DNA of 48,713 bases from JBBKWH01 sp037968855 (GTDB lineage Bacteria > Pseudomonadota > Gammaproteobacteria > Pseudomonadales > Moraxellaceae), in assembly GCA_037968855.1 (NCBI GenBank), contig JBBKWH010000103.1:1-48713 (forward strand), in the 5' to 3' direction. A program made the position numbers and the translations under genes. The notes under the pieces are model-generated. The model searched no databases. It was not told the DNA's origin and was given only the letters and a program-made list of their open reading frames with translations. Shown one piece after another: positions 42,700 through 48,713 of this stretch; positions within the stretch are counted from its first letter, which is position 1; every line of letters starts with the position of its first letter.

Positions 42700-43089
42700 T
42701 TATTCAGCAGCTTGTGTAGGCTGTGCAACGTTTGGACGGTCAACCAATTCAACATAAGCCATTGGTGCTGCATCACCGGCACGGAAGCCAGCTTTGAGAA
42801 CACGCAAGTAGCCGCCGTTACGGGTTTTGTAACGTGGGCCTAGCTCAGTGAACAGCTTACCAACCATCGCAGCGCTGCGAGTGCGGGCAAATGCCAGACG
42901 ACGGTTAGCAACCGTGTCGTGCTTGGCCAAAGTAATCAGCGGCTCAGCAACGCGGCGCAGTTCTTTGGCTTTTGGCAATGTGGTCTTGATCAGCTCGTGC
43001 TCGAACAGCGAATTGGCCATGTTCTGAAACATTGCCTTACGATGGCTGCTGGTACGACCAAGTTTCACACCACTATTACGATGACGCAT
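42700..43089 (-). CDS. rplQ: 50S ribosomal protein L17
   Basis: The 129-residue L17 is a large-subunit protein near the exit tunnel. The N-terminus MRHRNSGVKLGRTSSHRKAM, the FEHELIKTTLPKAKELRRVAEP block and the YLRVLKAGFRAGDAAPMAYV core are characteristic. The Ala/Gln-rich tail (VAQPTQAAE) varies among species. Last gene of the alpha operon, 15 bases after rpoA and followed by a terminator. Confidence 0.98.
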   Translation of the reverse strand: MRHRNSGVKLGRTSSHRKAMFQNMANSLFEHELIKTTLPKAKELRRVAEPLITLAKHDTVANRRLAFARTRSAAMVGKLFTELGPRYKTRNGGYLRVLKAGFRAGDAAPMAYVELVDRPNVAQPTQAAE

Positions 43090-43104
43090 GGTGATTTCCT
43101 CAGA

Positions 43105-44112
43105 TTAACGGCTGCGATAGGCAAAACGGTCGTCTACGCGCAGACTCGCTGGTGGCCAGCTTTCTAAGCGCATACCGAGCGACAAGCCCTTCGATGCCAG
43201 AACATCCTTGATCTCAGTGAGCGACTTCTTACCCAAATTCGGGGTTTTCAGCAGCTCGACTTCGGTACGCTGTACCAGATCGCCGATGTAGTAAATGTTT
43301 TCTGCTTTCAGGCAGTTCGCCGAGCGAACAGTCAGCTCCAAATCATCAACTGGACGCATCAGGATCGGATCGATCTCTTCGCGGCTAGCTACTGGCTCTG
43401 GTGCATGGTCCTTTTGCAGGTCGACGAAGATGGCAATCTGCTGTTGCAGGATCGTCGCGGCCTTGCGGATCGCTTCTTCTGGATCAACGGTACCGTTGGT
43501 TTCCAGTTCAATGACCAGCTTGTCCAAATCGGTGCGTTGTTCAACACGGGCATTTTCGACCGTGTAAGACACACGCTTAATCGGGCTATAGCTCGCATCA
43601 AGCTGCAAACGACCGACCGGACGGCTTTCGCCTTCTGGAAAACGGACATCGGCAGGCTCGTAACCACGGCCCTGAGTGATCTTCAAACGCATCTTGAGAT
43701 GGCCATTGGCACCCAATGTTGCGATCAAATGATCAGTATTCACGATTTCGACGTTGTGAGGCAGTTGAAGATCAGCTGCTGTCACTTCACCTGGACCCTG
43801 CTTGTCAAGCGTAATGAAAGCTTCATTTTGCTCAAACAGCTTGATCGACAGACCTTTTAGATTCAGCAGCAGCTCAACGATATCCTGCTGGAGGCCTTCA
43901 AGCGTGCTGTATTCGTGCTCTACACCTTCGATCTCAGCTTCAACCACGGCAGCACCGGGTAATGAAGACAAGAGGATACGGCGCAGGGCATTACCCAGCG
44001 TATGACCGAAACCACGCTCGAGCGGCTCGAGAATGACCTTGGCCGTGGTTCCACTGGCCGCATCCACTTTGATAGCGTGGGGGGTCAGGAACTCGTTTGC
44101 AGTACGCGTCAT
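43105..44112 (-). CDS. rpoA: DNA-directed RNA polymerase subunit alpha
   Basis: The 335-residue alpha subunit nucleates assembly of RNA polymerase. The N-terminal domain (GFGHTLGNALRRILLSSLPG near residue 35; ARVEQRTDLDKLVIELETNG around 185) dimerises and contacts beta/beta-prime. A linker near residues 235-250 is followed by the C-terminal domain, which binds UP elements and activators (RSANCLKAENIYYIGDLVQR, TPNLGKKSLTEIKDVLASKG). All functional segments are intact; the length is close to E. coli (329), with a slightly longer tail. Lies between rpsD and rplQ as in other gammaproteobacteria. Confidence 0.99.
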   Translation of the reverse strand: MTRTANEFLTPHAIKVDAASGTTAKVILEPLERGFGHTLGNALRRILLSSLPGAAVVEAEIEGVEHEYSTLEGLQQDIVELLLNLKGLSIKLFEQNEAFITLDKQGPGEVTAADLQLPHNVEIVNTDHLIATLGANGHLKMRLKITQGRGYEPADVRFPEGESRPVGRLQLDASYSPIKRVSYTVENARVEQRTDLDKLVIELETNGTVDPEEAIRKAATILQQQIAIFVDLQKDHAPEPVASREEIDPILMRPVDDLELTVRSANCLKAENIYYIGDLVQRTEVELLKTPNLGKKSLTEIKDVLASKGLSLGMRLESWPPASLRVDDRFAYRSR

Positions 44113-44129
44113 GTTGCCACCTCGACGGA

Positions 44130-44753
44130 TTATTTCGAATACAGTTCGACGATCAGGCTTTCGTTGATTTCAGCTGGCAGGTCTGAACGGTCTGGTGCAG
44201 ACTTGAACGTTCCTTCCATTTTAGCATGATCAATTTCAATCCAGCTCGGCAGACCACGTTGGGTGCCTAGTTCAATCGCGCTCTTAATACGCAGTTGTTG
44301 CTTCGCGCCTTCGTGTACAGCAATCACATCACCAGCTTTCACTTGGATGGATGCAATATTCACGCGACGGCCGTTCAATGTGATCGAACGGTGGCTAACC
44401 AACTGACGTGCTTCTGCACGAGTCGAACCGAAGCCCATACGATAAACCACGTTGTCCAAGCGGCTTTCCAGCAGCTTGAGCAGGTTTTCGCCGGTTGCGC
44501 CTTTTGAGCGAGCCGCTTCTTTGTAGTAGTTGCTGAACTGACGCTCAAGCACACCATAAATACGGCGAACTTTTTGCTTTTCACGCAACTGAAGCGCATA
44601 TTCCGAGGTCTTTGCGCGGCTTGGGCCGTGCTGACCTGGCGGCTTACCCGCTTTCTTGGTCTTTACATCAAAAGGCTTAACGCCTGACTTCAAAAACAGG
44701 TCAGTACCTTCACGACGTGCTAATTTGCACTTAGGGCCGATATAACGAGCCAT
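44130..44753 (-). CDS. rpsD: 30S ribosomal protein S4
   Basis: The 207-residue S4 is the primary 16S-binding protein that starts 30S assembly and in E. coli represses the alpha operon. ARYIGPKCKLARREGTDLFL, PGQHGPSRAKTSEYALQLRE, KQKVRRIYGVLERQFSNYYK and RMGFGSTRAEARQLVSHRSI (the S4 RNA-binding domain) are evident. Only one Cys is present in the N-terminal region, so it is the zinc-free form. It starts 12 bases after rpsK. Autoregulation here is likely but unproven; the relevant leader would be 45532-45600. Confidence 0.98.
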   Translation of the reverse strand: MARYIGPKCKLARREGTDLFLKSGVKPFDVKTKKAGKPPGQHGPSRAKTSEYALQLREKQKVRRIYGVLERQFSNYYKEAARSKGATGENLLKLLESRLDNVVYRMGFGSTRAEARQLVSHRSITLNGRRVNIASIQVKAGDVIAVHEGAKQQLRIKSAIELGTQRGLPSWIEIDHAKMEGTFKSAPDRSDLPAEINESLIVELYSK

Positions 44754-44765
44754 GGTTCTGTCTCC

Positions 44766-45152
44766 TTACACGCGACGTTTCTTGGGCGGACGACATCCGT
44801 TGTGCGGAATCGGCGTCACGTCAGTGATGCTGTTGATTTTATAACCCACTGCGCCCAGCGCACGTACCGCAGACTCACGACCCGGGCCTGGTCCTTTGAC
44901 CATGACATCGAGGTTCTTTAGACCGTAATCCAAAGCAGCTTTACCGGCTACTTCAGCAGCAACCTGCGCTGCAAACGGTGTAGATTTACGCGAGCCACGG
45001 AAGCCCTGTCCACCGGAGGTGGCCCAGGCCAGTGCATTACCTTGACGATCGGTAATAGTCACAATGGTGTTATTAAAAGACGCGTGAATGTGGGCTACGC
45101 CTTCAGAGACGGTCCGAGTGACCTTCTTCCTAGCGCGAGTATCTTTAGCCAT
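44766..45152 (-). CDS. rpsK: 30S ribosomal protein S11
   Basis: The 128-residue S11 lies in the 30S platform near the Shine-Dalgarno cleft. GVAHIHASFNNTIVTITDRQ, GNALAWATSGGQGFRGSRKS, KGPGPGRESAVRALGAVGYK and the C-terminal DVTPIPHNGCRPPKKRRV are essentially canonical. Length equals the E. coli protein. Second gene of the alpha operon, 22 bases after rpsM. Confidence 0.98.
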   Translation of the reverse strand: MAKDTRARKKVTRTVSEGVAHIHASFNNTIVTITDRQGNALAWATSGGQGFRGSRKSTPFAAQVAAEVAGKAALDYGLKNLDVMVKGPGPGRESAVRALGAVGYKINSITDVTPIPHNGCRPPKKRRV

Positions 45153-45174
45153 CTTTTAGCTTCCAAAAAGGCGA

Positions 45175-45531
45175 TTATTTCTTGATCGGTTTACGCGGAC
45201 CCTTACGAGTACGAGCATTCGTCTTGGTGCGTTGACCACGAACAGGTAAACTACGACGATGACGCATGCCGCGGTAGCAGCCTAGGTCCATCAAACGCTT
45301 AATGTTCATGGAAACTTCGCGGCGTAAATCACCTTCGGTCGGAACCTTGGCAACTTCAGCGCGAATCGCATCCAGCTGTGCATCTGTCAACTCACGGATT
45401 TTGGTGGTTGGTGCAATGCCGACTGCTGACAAAATGTTAGCAGAGGTATGGCGACCGATACCAAAAATGTAGGTTAACGAGATCACTGCATGCTTGTTAT
45501 CCGGAATGTTAACACCGGCAATACGAGCCAT
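45175..45531 (-). CDS. rpsM: 30S ribosomal protein S13
   Basis: The 118-residue S13 is a 30S head protein contacting the 50S subunit and P-site tRNA. ARIAGVNIPDNKHAVISLTY, IFGIGRHTSANILSAVGI, GDLRREVSMNIKRLMDLGCY and RGMRHRRSLPVRGQRTKTNA with a basic tail identify it. ATG at 45531 matches the universal MARIAGV start and has GGAGAG 6 bases upstream; ten more in-frame codons upstream are not part of the protein. First gene of the alpha operon, after a hairpin that ends the spc operon. Confidence 0.98.
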   Translation of the reverse strand: MARIAGVNIPDNKHAVISLTYIFGIGRHTSANILSAVGIAPTTKIRELTDAQLDAIRAEVAKVPTEGDLRREVSMNIKRLMDLGCYRGMRHRRSLPVRGQRTKTNARTRKGPRKPIKK

Positions 45532-45569
45532 TCGTTTCTCTCCAAATAGGCGTTGCGACAAAAATATCG

Positions 45570-45596
45570 CCGCCCCTTCAAAACATGAAGGGGCGG
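45570..45596 (-). terminator. Hairpin between spc and alpha operons
   Basis: CCGCCCCTTCA (45570-45580) pairs perfectly with TGAAGGGGCGG (45586-45596) around AAACA, an 11-bp stem. On the minus strand it is followed, after CGATA, by five T. It sits 39 bases after the rpmJ stop and 38 bases before the rpsM start, the usual boundary of the spc and alpha operons. It may be a partial terminator or part of the S4-controlled leader. Confidence 0.7.
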
Positions 45597-45635
45597 ATCA
45601 TACCGCAGAGCGCCTGACGAATCAACAGTTCAGGA

Positions 45636-45752
45636 TTAACCCTGACGTTGCTTGTGGCGAGGTTCGACGCTACAAATCACGCGTACAACCCCATTACGAC
45701 GGACAACTTTACAGTTACCGCAGATTTTTTTGACCGAAGCACGGACTTTCAT
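45636..45752 (-). CDS. rpmJ: 50S ribosomal protein L36
   Basis: This 38-residue protein starts MKVRASVKKICGNCKVVRRN and ends SVEPRHKQRQG. The zinc-ribbon ligands C11, C14, C27 and H33 are all present, so it is the zinc-binding (C+) form; a C- paralogue used in zinc starvation, if any, is elsewhere. GAGG precedes the ATG by about 9 bases. It lies between secY and rpsM, as in E. coli, 35 bases after the secY stop. A short gene easily missed by length cut-offs. Confidence 0.97.
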   Translation of the reverse strand: MKVRASVKKICGNCKVVRRNGVVRVICSVEPRHKQRQG

Positions 45753-45787
45753 GACAAAACCTCTTTAGCAAAAATGAGTCACGAGAA

Positions 45788-47125
45788 TCAATCGTGACCA
45801 CCACCCTTCTTCATTAGGGATTGATTCTGATACTGATGGGAGGTCAGATGCGCTTGAACTTGCGCCATGAAATCCATCACCACCACCACCACGATCAACA
45901 GTGACGTACCACCCAAATGGAAGGGCACACCAAACGCTGCTTGCAAGACCATTGGCATCAAACACACCACAGTGATATAAATCGCACCGATGAACGTGAG
46001 TCGGTTGAGCACATGATCCAAGTAACGTGCAGTCTGTTCACCTGGTCGAATCCCTGGCACATACGCGCCACTACGCTTTAAATTCTCTGATACTTCTTTG
46101 GGGCTAAATACCAACGCCGTATAAAAATAACAGAAGAAAATAATCATCACGCCAAACAGCACCAGATACAGTGGCTGACCGGGAGACAACACCAAGGCCA
46201 CATCTTGCAAAATCCGTTGGATTGTATTGGGATTCGGTGTATTACCGACCCATTGCCCCAGACTGGCTGGAAACAACAATAACGAACTTGCAAAAATTGC
46301 TGGAATAACACCAGCCATGTTGATCTTGAGCGGAAGGTGACTTTGTTGTGCCGCATAGACTTTGCGACCTTGCTGCTGACGCTGTGCGTAGTTTACAGGG
46401 ATACGACGTTGCGCACGCTCCATAAACACCACAGCAGCCACTACGGCAAGACCAAGTACTGCCATAATCAAGAGACTGATCAGCGTCGTTTGACCCTGAT
46501 TGACAGACTCAATCGACTGCGCAACGAGAGTCGGCATTCCAGCAACGATCCCTGCAAAAATCAGCATGGATATCCCGTTACCTACACCACGTTCCGTAAT
46601 CTGCTCACCGAGCCACATTAGGAACATCGTACCAGCAACCAAAGATGTTACTGCTGGAATATAAAAGCTCAGACCAGAGCTCAAGGTGATCCCTTGACTA
46701 ATCAAGCCTGCCGACATGCCAACGGCCTGCACAAGACCCAACAACAATGTACCCTGTCGGGTATATTGATTGATCTTGCGACGACCTGCCTCACCTTCTT
46801 TTTTGAGCGCTTCTAGCGACGGAACAACCGACGCCATCAACTGCACAATAATCGAAGCCGAAATGTACGGCATAATCCCTAGCGCCAGAATCGACATACG
46901 CTCTAGTGCACCACCAGAGAACATATTGAATAGGCTGAGAATCGTATTTTTGTTCTGTTCGAACAACTGTGCCAACCGGTCCGGATTAATACCCGGAACC
47001 GGAATATGCGCACCCAGTCGAAACACTACCAAAGCAGCCACCAGAAACAATAAGCGATGCAGAAGCTCGCGATGGTTCTGGAATATATTCGGGGCTTTTA
47101 AGGTAGCACGTGTGCTGGGAGGCAT
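45788..47125 (-). CDS. secY: Preprotein translocase subunit SecY
   Basis: The 445-residue SecY forms the central channel of the Sec translocon with SecE and SecG. It is polytopic, with 10 helices. FRLGAHIPVPGINPDRLAQL precedes the plug segment, FNMFSGGALERMSILALGIM and PYISASIIVQLM follow, then GEAGRRKINQYTRQGT; ERAQRRIPVNYAQRQ is the C5-type loop, and RSGAYVPGIRPGEQTARYLD is the C6 loop. ATG at 47125 gives a 445-residue protein like E. coli's (443); an upstream in-frame start (47182) would overlap rplO. It starts 10 bases after the rplO stop. Confidence 0.97.
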   Translation of the reverse strand: MPPSTRATLKAPNIFQNHRELLHRLLFLVAALVVFRLGAHIPVPGINPDRLAQLFEQNKNTILSLFNMFSGGALERMSILALGIMPYISASIIVQLMASVVPSLEALKKEGEAGRRKINQYTRQGTLLLGLVQAVGMSAGLISQGITLSSGLSFYIPAVTSLVAGTMFLMWLGEQITERGVGNGISMLIFAGIVAGMPTLVAQSIESVNQGQTTLISLLIMAVLGLAVVAAVVFMERAQRRIPVNYAQRQQQGRKVYAAQQSHLPLKINMAGVIPAIFASSLLLFPASLGQWVGNTPNPNTIQRILQDVALVLSPGQPLYLVLFGVMIIFFCYFYTALVFSPKEVSENLKRSGAYVPGIRPGEQTARYLDHVLNRLTFIGAIYITVVCLMPMVLQAAFGVPFHLGGTSLLIVVVVVMDFMAQVQAHLTSHQYQNQSLMKKGGGHD

Positions 47126-47135
47126 GGCCACAGGC

Positions 47136-47576
47136 TTACTCCTCGACCTTGCCACCAGCAGCTTCAATCGCTGCACGTGCACCTTTAGTCAAAGCAACGC
47201 CTTGAACGCTAAATGCACGGGTGACTTCGCCAGACAACATAATGCGGGCACGAATTTTATCGTTACGCACCAAGTTGGCAGCTTTTAGGGTCTCTAGGCT
47301 GATGATATCGCCTTCAATTTTGTTCAGTTCTGACAAGCGAACTTCGGCAGTTTTCATGCCCAACTTGCTGGTAAAACCAAACTTTGGCAGACGACGGTAC
47401 AAAGGCATTTGACCGCCTTCAAAACCAGCACGGATGCTAGAACCAGTACGTGATGTCTGGCCTTTCACACCGCGACCACCGGTTTTACCGAGGCCCGAAC
47501 CGATACCACGGCCCACACGACGTGGAGCGTGTTTTGCACCTTCAGCAGGTGACAGTTCATTAAGATGCAGAGTCAT
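47136..47576 (-). CDS. rplO: 50S ribosomal protein L15
   Basis: The 146-residue L15 is a late-assembling 50S protein. Its unstructured, Gly/Arg-rich N-terminus (LHLNELSPAEGAKHAPRRVG, RGIGSGLGKTGGRGVKGQ, FEGGQMPLYRRLPKFGF) threads into 23S rRNA, and the C-terminal globular part has TLKAANLVRNDKIRARIM-like sequence and an AIEAAGGKVEE ending. Length matches E. coli (144). It starts 3 bases after rpmD. Confidence 0.98.
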   Translation of the reverse strand: MTLHLNELSPAEGAKHAPRRVGRGIGSGLGKTGGRGVKGQTSRTGSSIRAGFEGGQMPLYRRLPKFGFTSKLGMKTAEVRLSELNKIEGDIISLETLKAANLVRNDKIRARIMLSGEVTRAFSVQGVALTKGARAAIEAAGGKVEE

Positions 47577-47579
47577 GGC

Positions 47580-47756
47580 TTATTCCTCGACGCTGACCAT
47601 GTAATAGACTTTATTAATCATACCGCGGTTAGACGGTGTATCGATGACTTCGACAGTATGATTAATGCGACGCAGACCGAGGCCTTGCAGACATAGCTTA
47701 TGGTTCTTCAAGCGATGTGCGCTAGACTTGGTTTGGGTGACCTTGATAGTTTTCAT
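47580..47756 (-). CDS. rpmD: 50S ribosomal protein L30
   Basis: The 58-residue L30 has KTIKVTQTKSSAHRLKNHKL, CLQGLGLRRINHTVEVIDTP and a final NKVYYMVSVEE. The ATG at 47756 is chosen because AGGGG (47766-47770) is 9 bases upstream; a GTG at 47762 abutting the rpsE stop is in frame but only 3 bases from that site. Length equals the E. coli protein after its initiator. Lies between rpsE and rplO as expected. Confidence 0.96.
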   Translation of the reverse strand: MKTIKVTQTKSSAHRLKNHKLCLQGLGLRRINHTVEVIDTPSNRGMINKVYYMVSVEE

Positions 47757-47762
47757 GGACAC

Positions 47763-48260
47763 TTACCCCTGAATTTCTTCGACGGTCTTGCCACGTTTGG
47801 CAGCAACTTTTTCAGGCGAAGTCATATTCTTCAAACCTTTAAATGTTGCATAGACCACGTTAGTCGCATTGGTAGAGCCGTAGCACTTGGCCAAAACGTT
47901 CTGAACACCAGCCACTTCCAATACGGCACGCATTGCACCGCCAGCGATAACGCCAGTACCTTCAGATGCAGGTTGCATGTAAATGCGGCTTGCACCATGG
48001 TTGGAAGTAATTGGATGCTGCAATGTGTGACCATTAAGGTCTACAGAGATCATGTTGCGACGAGCAGCTTCCAGTGCTTTTTGAATCGCAGCTGGAACTT
48101 CACGTGCCTTACCACGACCAAAGCCCACACGGCCATTACCATCACCCACGACTGTCAGTGCGGTGAACGAAAAAATCCGACCACCTTTAACCACTTTAGC
48201 AACGCGGTCAACAGCAACTAGCTTCTCTACGAAGCCTTCAGTTTGTTCAACTTTAGCCAT
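47763..48260 (-). CDS. rpsE: 30S ribosomal protein S5
   Basis: The 165-residue S5 is a 30S protein that contributes to decoding accuracy. KLVAVDRVAKVVKGGRIFSF, GDGNGRVGFGRGKAREVPAA and IYMQPASEGTGVIAGGAMRA are the conserved RNA-binding and C-terminal domain blocks. Residues at the site of known spectinomycin-resistance changes (VVKGG loop) look wild type. It starts 2 bases after rplR. Confidence 0.98.
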   Translation of the reverse strand: MAKVEQTEGFVEKLVAVDRVAKVVKGGRIFSFTALTVVGDGNGRVGFGRGKAREVPAAIQKALEAARRNMISVDLNGHTLQHPITSNHGASRIYMQPASEGTGVIAGGAMRAVLEVAGVQNVLAKCYGSTNATNVVYATFKGLKNMTSPEKVAAKRGKTVEEIQG

Positions 48261-48262
48261 GA

Positions 48263-48613
48263 TTAGAACTCCAGACCGCTAGCACGAGCGGCATCGGCCA
48301 AGGCCTTGATACGGCCATGATACTTGAAGCCGGAGCGGTCGAATGCGACCTTGGTCACTCCAGCTGCTTTGGCGCGCTCTGCAATCAAAGCACCGACTTT
48401 GCTGGCTGCATCGACGTTGCCAGTTGCGCCAGAGCGCAGGTCGGCATCGAGTGTCGAGGCTTGAGCAAGGACTTTGCCGCCGCAAGATGAAATGATCTGA
48501 GCATAGATGTGACGCGGTGTGCGATTGACACACAGACGAGTCGCACCCAACGCACGGATGTGCAGACGGGTGCTTTTGGCACGCCGCATACGGGATTGTT
48601 TCTTGTCGTTCAT
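48263..48613 (-). CDS. rplR: 50S ribosomal protein L18
   Basis: The 116-residue L18 binds 5S rRNA in the central protuberance. The basic N-terminus NDKKQSRMRRAKSTRLHIR, LCVNRTPRHIYAQIISSCGG and the C-terminal VTKVAFDRSGFKYHGRIKAL plus ADAARASGLEF are typical. Length is one residue less than E. coli. It is followed by rpsE after 2 bases and preceded by rplF after 14 bases. Confidence 0.98.
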   Translation of the reverse strand: MNDKKQSRMRRAKSTRLHIRALGATRLCVNRTPRHIYAQIISSCGGKVLAQASTLDADLRSGATGNVDAASKVGALIAERAKAAGVTKVAFDRSGFKYHGRIKALADAARASGLEF

Positions 48614-48627
48614 AATGAACCTCGCGC

Positions 48628-48713
48628 TTATTTCTTCTTGGCTTCTTTACGGACAATGACTTCGTCCGAGTACCGCACACCTTTGCCTTTATATGGCTCT
48701 GGCGGACGGAAAG
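48628..48713 (-). CDS. rplF: 50S ribosomal protein L6, C-terminal end (5' part outside window)
   Basis: The last 27 codons of L6 are visible, ending RYSDEVIVRKEAKKK then TAA. RPPEPYKGKGVRYSDE is the conserved C-terminal sequence of L6. The gene runs off the right edge. It lies directly upstream of rplR in the spc operon order. Confidence 0.93.
   Translation of the reverse strand, partial: FRPPEPYKGKGVRYSDEVIVRKEAKKK

Noticed and set aside
47123..47182. Longer SecY start at 47182
   Set aside because: It would add 19 basic residues overlapping rplO; the 445-residue form matches the family and sits 10 bases after rplO.

Overview
The window looks like chromosomal DNA of a free-living, aerobic gammaproteobacterium, most likely in or near Pseudomonadales/Moraxellaceae. 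The reasons are the fused NuoCD in a complete nuoA-N operon, the divergent fpr/finR-like pair, the eat-eutBC ethanolamine cluster without microcompartment genes, and the standard spc/alpha ribosomal gene order with a C+ type L36. Placement below class level is inference. I see no tRNA, rRNA, CRISPR array, insertion sequence or phage.

Layout. (1) 1-11.7 kb, mostly plus strand: the 3' end of valS, then accessory genes. Three are lipoproteins with a Cys-Gly-Gly-Gly mature start: two distant paralogues of an unnamed family (1134-2507 and the AT-rich 10313-11620) and a large one with a zinc-protease HELAH motif (5220-7229). Between them lie DUF2147 and DUF1993 proteins, a YhiN/HI0933 flavoprotein, an orphan 142-residue protein behind a very good sigma-70 promoter, a DksA/TraR-like zinc-finger protein, and the divergent pair fpr (ferredoxin-NADP reductase) and a finR-like LysR regulator. 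(2) 11.7-26.8 kb, minus strand: nuoABCDEFGHIJKLMN, complete, tightly packed, with start/stop overlaps at E-F, I-J, J-K and K-L. (3) 27.1-30.8 kb, minus strand: eat-eutB-eutC (ethanolamine uptake and B12-dependent deamination). (4) 31.1-34.3 kb, minus strand: a four-gene membrane operon of DUF350, SPFH/SHOCT, tandem DUF4178 and a tiny lipoprotein-like peptide. (5) 34.7-36.6 kb: an LCAD-type acyl-CoA dehydrogenase and a DedA protein. (6) 36.8-42.6 kb, minus strand: a carboxylesterase, a small 2OG-Fe(II) oxygenase, a YdjM-like membrane protein, a methyltransferase, a membrane-anchored spermidine-synthase-like enzyme and a Tat-signal flavin oxidoreductase. (7) 42.7 kb to the end, minus strand: rplF(partial)-rplR-rpsE-rpmD-rplO-secY-rpmJ, then rpsM-rpsK-rpsD-rpoA-rplQ.

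How they fit. Acetaldehyde and ammonia from ethanolamine, and reduced cofactors from acyl-CoA oxidation, would feed central metabolism and complex I. The most interesting accessory part is regions (4) and (6): DUF350, SPFH, DUF4178, the membrane aminopropyltransferase and the exported flavin oxidase are families I associate with one another. I infer one envelope-associated, polyamine-linked system, split here into two nearby operons by the acyl-CoA dehydrogenase and DedA genes. Several long inverted repeats in the intergenic regions (26947-27007, 30914-30949, 45570-45596, 25504-25520) are likely regulatory or RNA structures.
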